Shown here: positions 1 through 8,867 of the stretch, piece by piece
Position numbering within the stretch: position 1 is the first letter of the stretch
Layout of the letters: each line of letters begins with the position of its first letter
Assembly (NCBI RefSeq): GCF_000250675.2
Contig: NC_018681.1
Location: 3,906,001-3,970,000 of the forward strand
Origin: Nocardia brasiliensis ATCC 700358
GTDB lineage: Bacteria; Actinomycetota; Actinomycetes; Mycobacteriales; Mycobacteriaceae
Reading direction: 5' to 3'
DNA length: 64,000 bases
Notes under the pieces: generated by a model
Databases searched by the model: none
What the model was told of the DNA's origin: nothing
What the model saw: the letters and a program-made list of their open reading frames with translations, nothing else
Program-made: the position numbers and the translations under genes

Positions 1-1189
<1,189 letters not shown>

Positions 1190-1303
1190 ACAAAGAAGCT
1201 ACGCGTCCACTGTGCAGTATCTGAAACAACACACAGATACCTGCGTTCCACGAGAGTGTGAGGTCCCCTGTTCGGGGGTTTCCCTCTTCGGAGTCCGGGG
1301 GTT

Positions 1304-1342
1304 TCAGGGGGCGTAGCCCCCTGAGAACCTCTTCGTTCTCAG
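1304..1342 (+). other. overlapping hairpins in the 23S-5S spacer
   Basis: The spacer between 23S and 5S can form two stems that share bases. TCAGGGGGC (1304-1312) pairs with GCCCCCTGA (1316-1324) over a GTA loop. CTGAGAAC (1321-1328) pairs with GTTCTCAG (1335-1342). The CTGA at 1321-1324 belongs to both, so the stems exclude each other. A role in rRNA processing is inferred from the location only. Confidence 0.6.
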
Positions 1343-1372
1343 TGAACATGGGTATGTGGATAGTTTCATAGA

Positions 1373-1490
1373 GTTACGGCGGCCATAGCGGCAGGGAAAC
1401 GCCCGGTCCCATTCCGAACCCGGAAGCTAAGCCTGCCAGCGCCGATGGTACTGCACTCGACAGGGTGTGGGAGAGTAGGACACCGCCGGA
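1373..1490 (+). rRNA. rrf: 5S rRNA
   Basis: This is a complete 5S rRNA of about 118 nt. It begins GTTACGGCGGCCATAGCGG and carries the conserved CCCATTCCGAACCCGGAAG core and the closing strand GGAGAGTAGGACACCGCCG. It lies about 180 bp after the 23S 3' end, the normal order in an actinobacterial rrn operon, and is followed within about 10 bp by a terminator. Exact ends are estimated from the terminal helix. Confidence 0.96.
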
Positions 1491-1500
1491 ACATCCTTCA

Positions 1501-1531
1501 CGAAAGCCCCCAGCATCGCTGGGGGCTTTCG
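1501..1531 (+). terminator. rho-independent terminator of the rrn operon
   Basis: A perfect 14-bp stem (CGAAAGCCCCCAGC / GCTGGGGGCTTTCG) with a 3-nt ATC loop starts about 10 bp after the 5S rRNA. It is followed by a T-containing stretch (GTCGTTTTCC). This is the usual strong terminator at the end of an rrn operon. Confidence 0.93.
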
Positions 1532-1652
1532 TCGTTTTCCGACCCTTCCCACATACACCTGTCGGATGCTGTTCTCTCCGCGGTCGATTCGCCGTTGGTT
1601 CGCGTCCGTAGCGTGCGTGCTCTCGACGTCGTCCGGCTACGGAGGTTGTGCG

Positions 1653-2786
1653 GTGTGGGCAAACGTATTGCGTCTCGGGTTCCTGCTGTTGCTCGCCATT
1701 TCGCTGCCCGCGCTGCCGGCAGCGCACGCCGACGCGGATCTGCCCACCGAAATATCCGGCGGGACTTGGAAATCCGGTCATGTGCAAGGCATCGCGATTG
1801 ATACCCGCAAGGGCTTCATGTACTTCTCGTTCACCGATCTGCTGGTGAAAACAGATCTGAACGGCGCGGTGATCGGCACCGTGACAGGATTCACCGGCCA
1901 TCTCGGCGATCTGGCGTTCGACGAACGGGACGGCCGGGTCTACGGTTCCCTCGAATACAAGGCCGCTTCCGCGTTCTATATCGCGATCATCGACGTCGAC
2001 CGGATCACCCGGCAGAACATGGACGCCGAAGCCACAGGCATCGTCAGCACCGTGTATCTGCGGGAAGTGGTGGCCGACTACACCGCCGACATGAACGGTG
2101 ACGGGAAGTTCGACGGTGACGTCGCCGCGACCGCGGATCACCGATACGGGTGCAGCGGTATCGACGGCGTGGCATTCGGTCCCGCGTTCGGAAGTCGCGA
2201 TGGTGCGCCGAAACTCACTGTCGCCTACGGGATCTACTCCAACAACAGTCGCACCGACAACGACTATCAGGTGCTCCTGCAATACGACACCACGAACTGG
2301 CGTGCGTACGAGCGCCCGCTCACCCAGCGCGCCCCGCACACCAGTGGACCGCAGGCTCCGGATGGAAAGTTCTTCGTCCGTACCGGCAACACCACCTACG
2401 GCGTGCAGAACCTCGAATTCGACAGCCACACCGGAAACTGGTTCCTCGCCGTGTATCCCGGCAAGAAGCCGCAATTCCCGAACTACCCGTTCTTCATGAT
2501 CGAGGCCGCCGCTCAACCCCAGCCCCAAGACCTCGCCGGCCAGCCGCAACCCGAGCAAGGCTCGGTACTGCCCCTGGCACCAGGCGGTCTACAGGACGAG
2601 CGGTCGGGCACGCGCGGCTGGAAATTCACGGCACCCTACGGTCTCATCGCCCTCGGCGACGGCCGCTACTACGTCGCAACCTCGAGCACCTCGAAATCCG
2701 ACGGCACCCCAAAACAATCCGCCGTCGCCCACCTATACCGCTGGACCGGAAACGCCCCAACCCCGTTCGAGAAGATCGAAGGATAG
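1653..2786 (+). CDS. secreted propeller-like protein of unknown function
   Basis: This is a 377-residue exported protein. The GTG start at 1653 is chosen because GGAGG (1641-1645) lies 7 nt upstream and the product then opens with a signal peptide: a hydrophobic core (LGFLLLLAISLPALPA) and a likely cut after AHA. A longer frame back to 1566 would bury this signal. The mature part has repeated short strands with G/D-rich turns (QGIAIDTRKGFMYFS, GDLAFDERDGRVYGS), suggesting a beta-propeller. It also has a calcium-loop-like DMNGDGKFD segment. The catalytic role is unknown. The last residues (YRWTGNAPTPFEKIEG) matter because their coding sequence recurs three times, decayed, downstream. Confidence 0.8.
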   Translation: MWANVLRLGFLLLLAISLPALPAAHADADLPTEISGGTWKSGHVQGIAIDTRKGFMYFSFTDLLVKTDLNGAVIGTVTGFTGHLGDLAFDERDGRVYGSLEYKAASAFYIAIIDVDRITRQNMDAEATGIVSTVYLREVVADYTADMNGDGKFDGDVAATADHRYGCSGIDGVAFGPAFGSRDGAPKLTVAYGIYSNNSRTDNDYQVLLQYDTTNWRAYERPLTQRAPHTSGPQAPDGKFFVRTGNTTYGVQNLEFDSHTGNWFLAVYPGKKPQFPNYPFFMIEAAAQPQPQDLAGQPQPEQGSVLPLAPGGLQDERSGTRGWKFTAPYGLIALGDGRYYVATSSTSKSDGTPKQSAVAHLYRWTGNAPTPFEKIEG

Positions 2787-3649
2787 CGATCCAGCGCGCC
2801 GCAGGAGAGCCACCACGAGACGGCATCGGTACCACAGGGATCGAGCATCACCTATCCGTATTCCGATGACACCACCACGCAGTCGCTCAACCTACGGCTC
2901 GAGCAGGAACGGTCCGACGCCGTTCGAGGAGGCCATAGGGCAAGCGATCCGACGCGTGCCGCACACCGGTGTGCTACCACGAGACGCATCGTCCGAGAGG
3001 GACCGAGCACCAGCCTTCGCCCGGCGCGGCGTGTCCGTCGGTGCCGCTGCCGGAGGCATTCGCGGTCCGGTGACAACAACCGCATAGTCCGTTCTCGCTC
3101 AACCTACGGCTGGAGCGGGAACGTTCCGACACCGGTTCGAGAAGGTCGAAGAACAAGCGGGATCTCGCTGCCGCAGGGAGCCTGCCACGATGGGGCAGCG
3201 TCAGTCTCGGAGAGGTCGACCATCGCCCACACGAAGTCCGATGACACCACCACGCGAACACCGGATGCTGCGCCAGTTCCTCGCAGGCTTCCCCGCCCAC
3301 CTGCCCCGAGGTTCCCGGCCACGCACGACGGCATCGACGAACTGGGCGATCACTGTCCCCGCGCCGAGCACCTCCCCCCGCCGCCCACTCCACGGCGAGC
3401 CCCCTCCACCGACAAGGCCTGGCTCGCCCCCGACCTCGCCGAACGGCTCGGCCAGCGCACCCGGCCCGAACCCCGCCCGCATCGCCGCATGCGGAGTCCG
3501 ACGACACCCCGGGGCCGAACTTCCAGGCCCGCACCGCCGCCGACCCCCCGGACCCGAACTTCTGGGCCCGCATCGCCGCCGCCGGTCTGCATGTCCTCGA
3601 CCGCATCGACACCATCCCCGCCACCCGCACCCGCGACACCACCGCCCGC

Positions 3650-4511
3650 CCCGCCGAGATCACTTCGCTCGGGTGTCTGGGTTGAGCGCTGCCGCGCACT
3701 TCTCGTCACCCCGCGCGCGTGTCAGTCGAACGACACGCGCGCGGGACGCTGAAAGGTGCGCGGGACGCTGAAAGGTGCGCGGGACGCTGAAAGGTGCGCG
3801 GGACGCTGAAAGGTGCGCGGGACGCTGATAGGTAGGCGGGACGCGCCGGGACGCTGCGGCGCAGGACGGCAGGGCGCGTGCACGCCGCCTGCGCCGCCAA
3901 GATCACCTTGCTAGGCGTCTGGGCTGAGTACCGCCGCGCACTTCTCGTCACCCCGCGCGCGTGTCAGTCGAACGACACGCGCGCGGGACGCTGAAGTGCG
4001 CGCGGGAATGCTGAGAAGTGCGCGGGACGCGCCGGGACGCTGCGGCGCGGGACGGCAGGGCGCGTGCACGCCGCCTGCGCCGCCAAGATCACCTTGCTAG
4101 GCGTCTGGGCTGAGCGCTGCCGCGCACTTCTCGTCACCCCACGCGCGTGTCGGTCGAACCACACGCGTGCGGGACGCAGAAACGCGTGCGGGACGCTGCG
4201 ATGCGCGGGACGCTGAGAAATGCGGGACGCTGAGAGGTCCGCGGAATGCATGGGACGCTGCGGCGTGCGACGGTTGGGCGCGTGCACGCCGCGTGCGCCG
4301 CCGAGGTCACCTTGCCCGGGTGTCTGGGCTGAAGTACCGCCGCGCGCGGGATGCTGAGATGTGCGCGGGATGCTGAAGTTCGTGCGGGACGGTTGGGCGC
4401 GTGCGCGCCGCCTGCGCCGCCGAGATCACTTCGCTCGGGTGTCTGGGTTGAGCGCTGCCGCGCACTTCTCGTCACCCCGCGCGCGTGTCAGTCGAACGAC
4501 ACGCGCGCGGG
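3650..4511. repeat. GC-rich long repeat family with embedded palindromes
   Basis: About five copies of a degenerate unit lie here. Each carries GCCTGCGCCGCC, then AAGATCACCTTGCTAGGCG or the variant GAGATCACTTCGCTCGGGT, then GTCTGGGCTGAG, then CCGCGCACTTCTCGTCACC. Four copies end in a hairpin: CCCGCGCGCGTGT, a 10-nt spacer, then ACACGCGCGCGGG. The hairpins sit at 3711-3746, 3952-3987, 4138-4173 (imperfect) and 4476-4511. Spacing is irregular (241, 186 and 338 bp), so this is not a CRISPR array. Similar peptides on the minus strand come from the repeat itself. Function unknown. Confidence 0.75.
3740..3834 (+). repeat. 19-bp tandem repeat, five units
   Basis: Five head-to-tail copies of GCGCGGGACGCTGAAAGGT start at 3740, 3759, 3778, 3797 and 3816. 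Only the last differs (GATAGGT). The first overlaps the right arm of the 3711-3746 palindrome, so the array seems to have expanded from its edge. Single GCGCGGGA(C/T)GCTGA units recur near the other palindromes. Confidence 0.85.
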
Positions 4512-4721
4512 ACGCTGAAAGGTGCGCGGGATGCTGAAGTGCGCGAGAGGGCGAGAAGCGTGGGACCAGGTCGGCGTTGCTCACCTACGGCTGGGCCGGG
4601 AACTACTCGGCACCGTTCGAGGAGGTTGGTGGTGGCGATACGGCGCGTGGCGCAGGGGGGCGTGTCACGATGGGACGGCATCGGTCTCGGAGGGGCCGAG
4701 CTTCGGCCTCGAGGAGGGCGC

Positions 4722-5366
4722 GTGTCGGATAGCCGCGCAGAGGATCCGTTCGGTGGTCGTGCGCCGACCAGCCACGAGCGGATGACCGGCCTGCCCTGGG
4801 ACGCGTCGTATCACGACGGCCCCGCGCCCTGGGATATCGGCGGCCCGCAGCCTGCGATCGTTGAGGTCGCCGCGTCCGGCGGATTCTCCGGGGCGGTACT
4901 CGACGTCGGCTGCGGGTCTGGGGAGAACGCCCTGCACCTCGCCGCGCTGGGACTGTCGGTGCTGGGAGTCGACGTGGCCGAAACCGCTTTGGCCATCGCC
5001 CGCGGGAAGGCCGCTGCACGTGGGCTCGCCGTCGAGTTCGCCATGGCCGACGCGTTCGAGCTGAGCCGCCTGGGCCGCATGTTCGACACCGTGCTCGACA
5101 GCGGAATGTTCCACACCTGCGACGCCGACGAGCAACTCCGCTACGCCGCCAGTCTCGCCTCGGTGACCACTCCCGGCGGCACCCTCTACATCCTCTGCTT
5201 CAGCAACACCGGCCCCGACCCCGGCCCCCACCCCATCAGCCAGGAAGCCCTCACCACCGCATTCGCCACCAACTGGACAATCGCGACCATTGCCCCCACC
5301 CGAATCCACACCACCTTCCACCCCACCGGCGCCTCCGCCTGGCTGGCCACCATCCACCGAACCTGA
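4722..5366 (+). CDS. class I SAM-dependent methyltransferase
   Basis: This is a 214-residue Rossmann-fold methyltransferase. Motif I (VLDVGCGSGENALHLA, about residues 56-71), the acidic motif II region (VLGVDVAETAL) and a motif III-like AMADAF segment are clear. They are followed by FDTVLDSGMFHT and the late strand GGTLYILCFS. GTG 4722 is chosen because GAGGAGG lies just upstream (4711-4717) and the product then matches the usual family size. The frame upstream of it runs into the repeat region. The WDxSYHDGPAPWD opening resembles thiopurine or small-molecule methyltransferases, but the substrate cannot be told. The gene is isolated, facing the IclR gene tail to tail. Confidence 0.85.
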   Translation: MSDSRAEDPFGGRAPTSHERMTGLPWDASYHDGPAPWDIGGPQPAIVEVAASGGFSGAVLDVGCGSGENALHLAALGLSVLGVDVAETALAIARGKAAARGLAVEFAMADAFELSRLGRMFDTVLDSGMFHTCDADEQLRYAASLASVTTPGGTLYILCFSNTGPDPGPHPISQEALTTAFATNWTIATIAPTRIHTTFHPTGASAWLATIHRT

Positions 5367-5605
5367 ACGAGCCCCACAGAACACCCGCCCCCGCGTCGAA
5401 CGCCGGGAGCAATGGGTGGACCAAGCGACAGATAGGTCGATGCTCGCAGAGAGCTCATACGGTTCACAGCGGCTGTATCCCCTGTGAGCCGGACGGAAGG
5501 TCTGTGAGGTATTCGGCGGTGGGGGTGGCCGATTGGATTTCGCGCGCCCTATCCGTTCATGCGGCGATGGCCTTCTACGTGACTCGGTCACGCAGTTGCT
5601 GTACG

Positions 5606-5624
5606 ACCCCGATCGTGTCGGGGT
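5606..5624. terminator. possible hairpin terminator between convergent genes
   Basis: ACCCCGA / TCGGGGT form a 7-bp stem over a 5-nt loop in the gap between the methyltransferase and the convergent IclR gene. A shorter stem CGTGAC/GTCACG lies at 5578-5592. There is no T-run, so the terminator role is tentative. The rest of 5367-6004 holds no supported gene apart from the 8-bp array. Confidence 0.35.
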
Positions 5625-5683
5625 GGTCGCGTCGTCGAGTGTGGCCAGTTTCGCGGAGGTGGCTTGCTGTGCCAGGCTCGTCT

Positions 5684-5882
5684 CCTTGCGGCCTTGCGGC
5701 CTTGCGGCCTTGCGGCCTTGCGGCCTTGCGGCCTTGCGGCCTTGCGGCCTTGCGGCCTTGCGGCCTTGCGGCCTTGCGGCCTTGCGGCCTTGCGGCCTTG
5801 CGGCCTTGCGGCCTTGCGGCCTTGCGGCCTTGCGGCCTTGCGGCCTTGCGGCCTTGCGGCCTTGCGGCCTTGCGGCCTTGCG
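5684..5882. repeat. 8-bp tandem repeat CCTTGCGG, about 25 uninterrupted units
   Basis: The octamer CCTTGCGG repeats without a single change over 199 bp and ends abruptly at CGATGCGGCGCGG. Eight is not a multiple of three, so each frame reads a 24-bp (8-residue) cycle, CGLAALRP on the plus strand. No frame contains a stop, which is why long open frames cross it on both strands. No start with ribosome binding site or domain supports a protein. It lies between the 3' ends of two convergent genes. The perfect identity suggests recent expansion by replication slippage. Confidence 0.95.
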
Positions 5883-6004
5883 ATGCGGCGCGGCGCGGCG
5901 ATGCGGCCGTCCACGTCTGCGTGGTCCTGGGGCCGACGGAGCTGTTCACGGGCCGAACCCAAGCGCAGCACCAGCAAGGTTGTGGGGAGGGTGTGCTCGT
6001 GGGG

Positions 6005-6874
6005 TCAGGGGCCGGCGAGGACGGCGGTCAGGTGGTGGGCGGCTTGGGTTAGGGCTGAGATGTATTCGTCGCGTTCGGATTTGGTGGTGGAGGGTTGGAG
6101 GGGGCCTAGTTGGACTTCGTGGGTGGCGGTGCCGGCGGGGTCGAAGACGGGGGCGGCGAGGTAGCTGAGGGGGAGGGGGTCGGGGGAGTCGAGTTCGGGT
6201 TGGGTGAAGGGGCGGGCGGTGAGTTCGGCCAGTTGGCGTAGAGCGCGGGTGCGCAGATGTGGTTGCAGGAGTTCGGTTCCGACGGCGCCGAGGAGGTCGG
6301 CGAGAAGGTCGACCAAGCCTGCGTCGTCGGCGCGAGGACGGAAGACGGCGACGCCGCGGGCGCGGACGAGGGTGAGCAGTGCGCCCGCATTGCGGCGGTC
6401 GGGGCCGGTGGCGGTGCGGATCCAGGTGTTCTGTTCGGCGGCCGGACGCCACGGCATGACGCTGGCACCGGCCGGGAATTGCAGTGGAATGCGGTGTCCG
6501 ACCGGGATTCCGGGGACGACGCGGGTGTGTCCGTGCCGGATGTCGAGGACGGTGAGCCGATCGGGTTCGATGCGGCTGAAGGTGGCGCCGAATCCGGTGC
6601 GGGCGGCGAGTGCGGCGAGTACTTCGCCGACGCCGGGCGGCAGTGTGGCACTGGATAATCCGGCCAGCTCCGGGCCGATGGTGTAGCCGCGCTGCGGGTC
6701 TCGGCGCACCCAGCCTGCCGCGGCGAGTTCGGTGAGTATCGCGGTGGCGGTGGCTCTGGCGATGCCGAGGCGTTCGGCGATGCCCGCGACACCGATCGGT
6801 TCGTTCGCAGTGGTGAGCAGCGAAACGATGTCGACGACCCGGCGGGTCGGCGGCGACGCGGATCGTTCCGGCAT
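6005..6874 (-). CDS. IclR-family transcriptional regulator
   Basis: This is a 289-residue regulator. The N-terminal winged helix (about residues 8-68) shows the IclR-type order VVDIVSLLTTANEPIGVAGIAERLGIARATATAILTEL in overlapping parts, followed by GWVRRDPQRGYTIGPEL. The rest matches a ligand-binding GAF-like domain, although weakly. ATG 6874 has AGAGGA just upstream. It is divergent from the SDR at 6992. The gap holds two copies of a strong operator-like sequence, so it probably controls itself and the SDR/DapB-like pair. The ligand is unknown. Confidence 0.82.
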   Translation of the reverse strand: MPERSASPPTRRVVDIVSLLTTANEPIGVAGIAERLGIARATATAILTELAAAGWVRRDPQRGYTIGPELAGLSSATLPPGVGEVLAALAARTGFGATFSRIEPDRLTVLDIRHGHTRVVPGIPVGHRIPLQFPAGASVMPWRPAAEQNTWIRTATGPDRRNAGALLTLVRARGVAVFRPRADDAGLVDLLADLLGAVGTELLQPHLRTRALRQLAELTARPFTQPELDSPDPLPLSYLAAPVFDPAGTATHEVQLGPLQPSTTKSERDEYISALTQAAHHLTAVLAGP

Positions 6875-6915
6875 GACGGATCCTCTTGTTCTGCTCGGGT
6901 AGGCAACCTACGATG

Positions 6916-6953
6916 TGTCGAATATTAGATCACCGAGTGTCGAATATTCGACA
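6916..6953. promoter_or_regulatory. paired operator TGTCGAATATTCGACA in the divergent promoter
   Basis: A perfect 16-bp palindrome TGTCGAATATTCGACA lies at 6938-6953. A second copy of its first 11 bases (TGTCGAATATT) starts at 6916, exactly 22 bp upstream, i.e. two helical turns. The AT-rich cores stand out in GC-rich DNA and lie between the IclR gene and the SDR. That spacing suits cooperative binding by a multimeric regulator. Binding by the adjacent IclR protein is inferred. Confidence 0.75.
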
Positions 6954-6991
6954 TACGCGGCGGGTGCGACCCCGCATCGGAGGGAGCGCGA

Positions 6992-7783
6992 ATGATCCTG
7001 GATCGGTTCCGGATAGACGGGCAGGTCGCCATCGTGACCGGCGCCGGGCGCGGCCTGGGTGCGGCGATCGCCCTGGCCTTCGCCGAGGCGGGTGCGGATG
7101 TGGTGATCGCGGCCCGCACGAAGAGCCAGTTGGACGAGGTGGCCGAGCGGGTGGCCGCGACGGGACGGCAGGCGCATGTCGTCCCGGCCGACCTGAGCGA
7201 TCTCGACACCACCGCGGCGTTGGCCGCGACCGCGGTGGAACGTTTCGGCAGGCTGGATATCGTTGTGAACAACGTGGGCGGCGCGATGCCGTGCACGCTG
7301 CTCGATACGACGCCGCAGGCCCTGGTCGACGCGTTCAACTTCAATGTCACCAACGCGCACGCACTGGTGTGCGCCGCCGTTCCGCGCATGCTGGAGACCG
7401 CGGGCGGTGGTTCGATTCTCAATATCACCTCGACCATGGGCAGGCTGCCCGGTCGCGCGTTCGCCGCCTACGGGACCGCCAAGGCGGCGCTGGCGCATTA
7501 CACGAAACTTGCTGCGCTGGACCTGAATCCGCGCATCCGGGTGAATGCCATTGCGCCCGGTTCGATTCTGACCTCCGCATTGGAGATCGTCGCGGGCAAC
7601 GAGGCGATGCGCACCGAACTGGAGACCAAGACGCCGCTGCAACGAATCGGTGACCCCGAGGACATCGCCGCGGCCGCCCTGTATCTGGTGTCCCCCGCGG
7701 GCAAATATCTCACCGGCAAGGTCATCGAACCCGACGGTGGCTTGATCGTGCCGAACCTCCATCTCCCGATTCCGGATCTGTGA
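6992..7783 (+). CDS. short-chain dehydrogenase/reductase
   Basis: This is a 263-residue classical SDR. It has the nucleotide-binding TGAGRGLG (16-23), NNVGG (93-97) in place of the usual NNAG, catalytic Ser147 in ITS, and Tyr160/Lys164 in YGTAK. The C-terminal GGLIV end is typical. It begins 39 bp after the operator palindrome and is followed one base later by the DapB-like gene, so the two form an operon divergent from the IclR regulator. The substrate is a secondary alcohol or ketone but is not identifiable. Confidence 0.88.
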   Translation: MILDRFRIDGQVAIVTGAGRGLGAAIALAFAEAGADVVIAARTKSQLDEVAERVAATGRQAHVVPADLSDLDTTAALAATAVERFGRLDIVVNNVGGAMPCTLLDTTPQALVDAFNFNVTNAHALVCAAVPRMLETAGGGSILNITSTMGRLPGRAFAAYGTAKAALAHYTKLAALDLNPRIRVNAIAPGSILTSALEIVAGNEAMRTELETKTPLQRIGDPEDIAAAALYLVSPAGKYLTGKVIEPDGGLIVPNLHLPIPDL

Positions 7784-7784
7784 C

Positions 7785-8867
7785 ATGACTTATCGCGTAG
7801 TGCAGTGGGGTACAGGCAATGTCGGCCGGCACGCGCTGGCCGGTGTGATCGCCAATCCCGACGTCGAATTGACCGGCGTCTGGGTGTCCGGCGAGTCGAA
7901 GGCGGGCGTGGACGCGGGAACGCTGGCCGGGCTGGAACATTCGGTGGGGGTGCAGGCGACGACCGACGCGGACGCATTGCTGGCCACCCGGCCGGACTGT
8001 GTCGTCTACTGCTCGATGACGGACAACCGCCTGTTCGAAGCCGTGCAGGATCTGCAGCGGATTCTCCGCGCGGGCGTCAATGTCGTCGCGTGCGCACCGG
8101 TGTTCTTCCAATACCCGTACGGCGTAGTCCCTGATGAACTGTTGAAGCCGGTGCAAGAGGCCGCGGCACAGGGTAATTCGACCCTTTGGGTGAACGGTAT
8201 CGATCCTGGTTTCGCCAACGATCTGGTGCCCCTGGCCTTGGCCGGTACCTGTCTGCGCATCGATCAGCTGCGCTGTATCGAGATCGTCGACTACGCCAGT
8301 TACGACAATCGTGAAGTCATGTTCGACATCATGGGTTTCGGCAAACCGCTCGACGACATCCCGATGCTGTTGCAGCCAGGCGTCTTGTCGCTCGCCTGGG
8401 GTGGCGTGGTCCGCCAGCTGGCCGCGGGCATCGGCGTCGAATTGGACGCCGTCACCGAGACCTACGAGCGTATCCCTGCGCCGCATGCCTTCGATATCGT
8501 CACCGGCCACATCCCCGAAGGTTCAGCTGCCGCACTGCGTTTCGAGGTACGCGGCATGGTCGGCGACACCCCGGTCACCGTGCTCGAACACATCACCCGG
8601 CTGCACCCCGACCTCTGCCCGGACTGGCCGCAGCCGGCGCACCGGGAGGGCTCGTATCGAGTGGAACTAACGGGCGAACCGAGTTACGCGCTGGACCTGG
8701 TCACCTCTAGCCGCAACGGCGACCACAACTACGCCACCCTGGTAGCCACCGCCATGCGTATCGTCAATGCGATCCCGGCGGTGGTGCAGGCGCCCGCGGG
8801 CATCATGACCGCACTGGATCTGCCGCTGATCACGGCACCGGCCCAACGTCATTCGCGGGAGCGGTAG
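7785..8867 (+). CDS. DapB-like NAD(P)-dependent oxidoreductase
   Basis: This is a 360-residue protein of the family often annotated as dihydrodipicolinate reductase N-terminal or amine dehydrogenase-like. The N-terminal Rossmann motif YRVVQWGTGNVGRHAL is clear, as is the GIDPGFANDLVPLAL segment characteristic of this family. True DapB is about 250 residues and lacks this long C-terminal part, so lysine biosynthesis is unlikely. The nearest known reactions are NAD-linked amino or hydroxy acid oxidations such as 2,4-diaminopentanoate dehydrogenase. ATG 7785 is one base after the SDR stop, implying co-translation. Its last 19 bp overlap the 3' end of the convergent lldD-like gene. Confidence 0.75.
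   Translation: MTYRVVQWGTGNVGRHALAGVIANPDVELTGVWVSGESKAGVDAGTLAGLEHSVGVQATTDADALLATRPDCVVYCSMTDNRLFEAVQDLQRILRAGVNVVACAPVFFQYPYGVVPDELLKPVQEAAAQGNSTLWVNGIDPGFANDLVPLALAGTCLRIDQLRCIEIVDYASYDNREVMFDIMGFGKPLDDIPMLLQPGVLSLAWGGVVRQLAAGIGVELDAVTETYERIPAPHAFDIVTGHIPEGSAAALRFEVRGMVGDTPVTVLEHITRLHPDLCPDWPQPAHREGSYRVELTGEPSYALDLVTSSRNGDHNYATLVATAMRIVNAIPAVVQAPAGIMTALDLPLITAPAQRHSRER

Larger units (their letters stand above)
2731..4700 (+). repeat. decayed repeats of the 3' end of the upstream gene
   Basis: No convincing gene is seen between 2787 and 4721. Four related segments of about 120 bp start at 2731 (the real gene 3' end), 2890, 3102 and 4583. Each opens ACCTAC/T and shares the order GCTGG..GGGAAC..CCGTTCGAG..AGGTCG, then CCACGA. 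In one frame the start of each reads as a variant of the same peptide: YRWTGNAPTPFEKIEG, YGSSRNGPTPFEEAIG, YGWSGNVPTP and YGWAGNYSAPFEEVGG. The block TCCGATGACACCACCACGC also occurs twice (from about 2863 and 3237). I read this as duplicated and eroded gene ends. The open frames here are GC-rich artefacts. Confidence 0.6.

Noticed and set aside
1190..1372. tRNA gene in the rRNA spacer
   Set aside because: No cloverleaf, TTCGA loop or CCA-type acceptor found between 23S and 5S.
2866..4475. Several plus- and minus-strand frames of 60-240 codons in the repeat region
   Set aside because: They overlap on both strands, differ in composition from neighbours and arise from GC-rich repeats. Shared peptides such as SAQTPSKVILAAQAAC come from the DNA repeat.
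3711..4511. Possible CRISPR array
   Set aside because: Four hairpin repeats at irregular distances, with spacers that are themselves related; no cas genes.
5504..6168. Long open frames on both strands across the 8-bp array (CGLAALRP-type repeat proteins)
   Set aside because: An 8-bp unit without stops opens all frames by itself; no ribosome site, domain or codon bias supports any of them.
8849..8867. 19-bp overlap of convergent genes as antisense control
   Set aside because: Short tail overlaps between facing genes are common in GC-rich genomes and need no special role.
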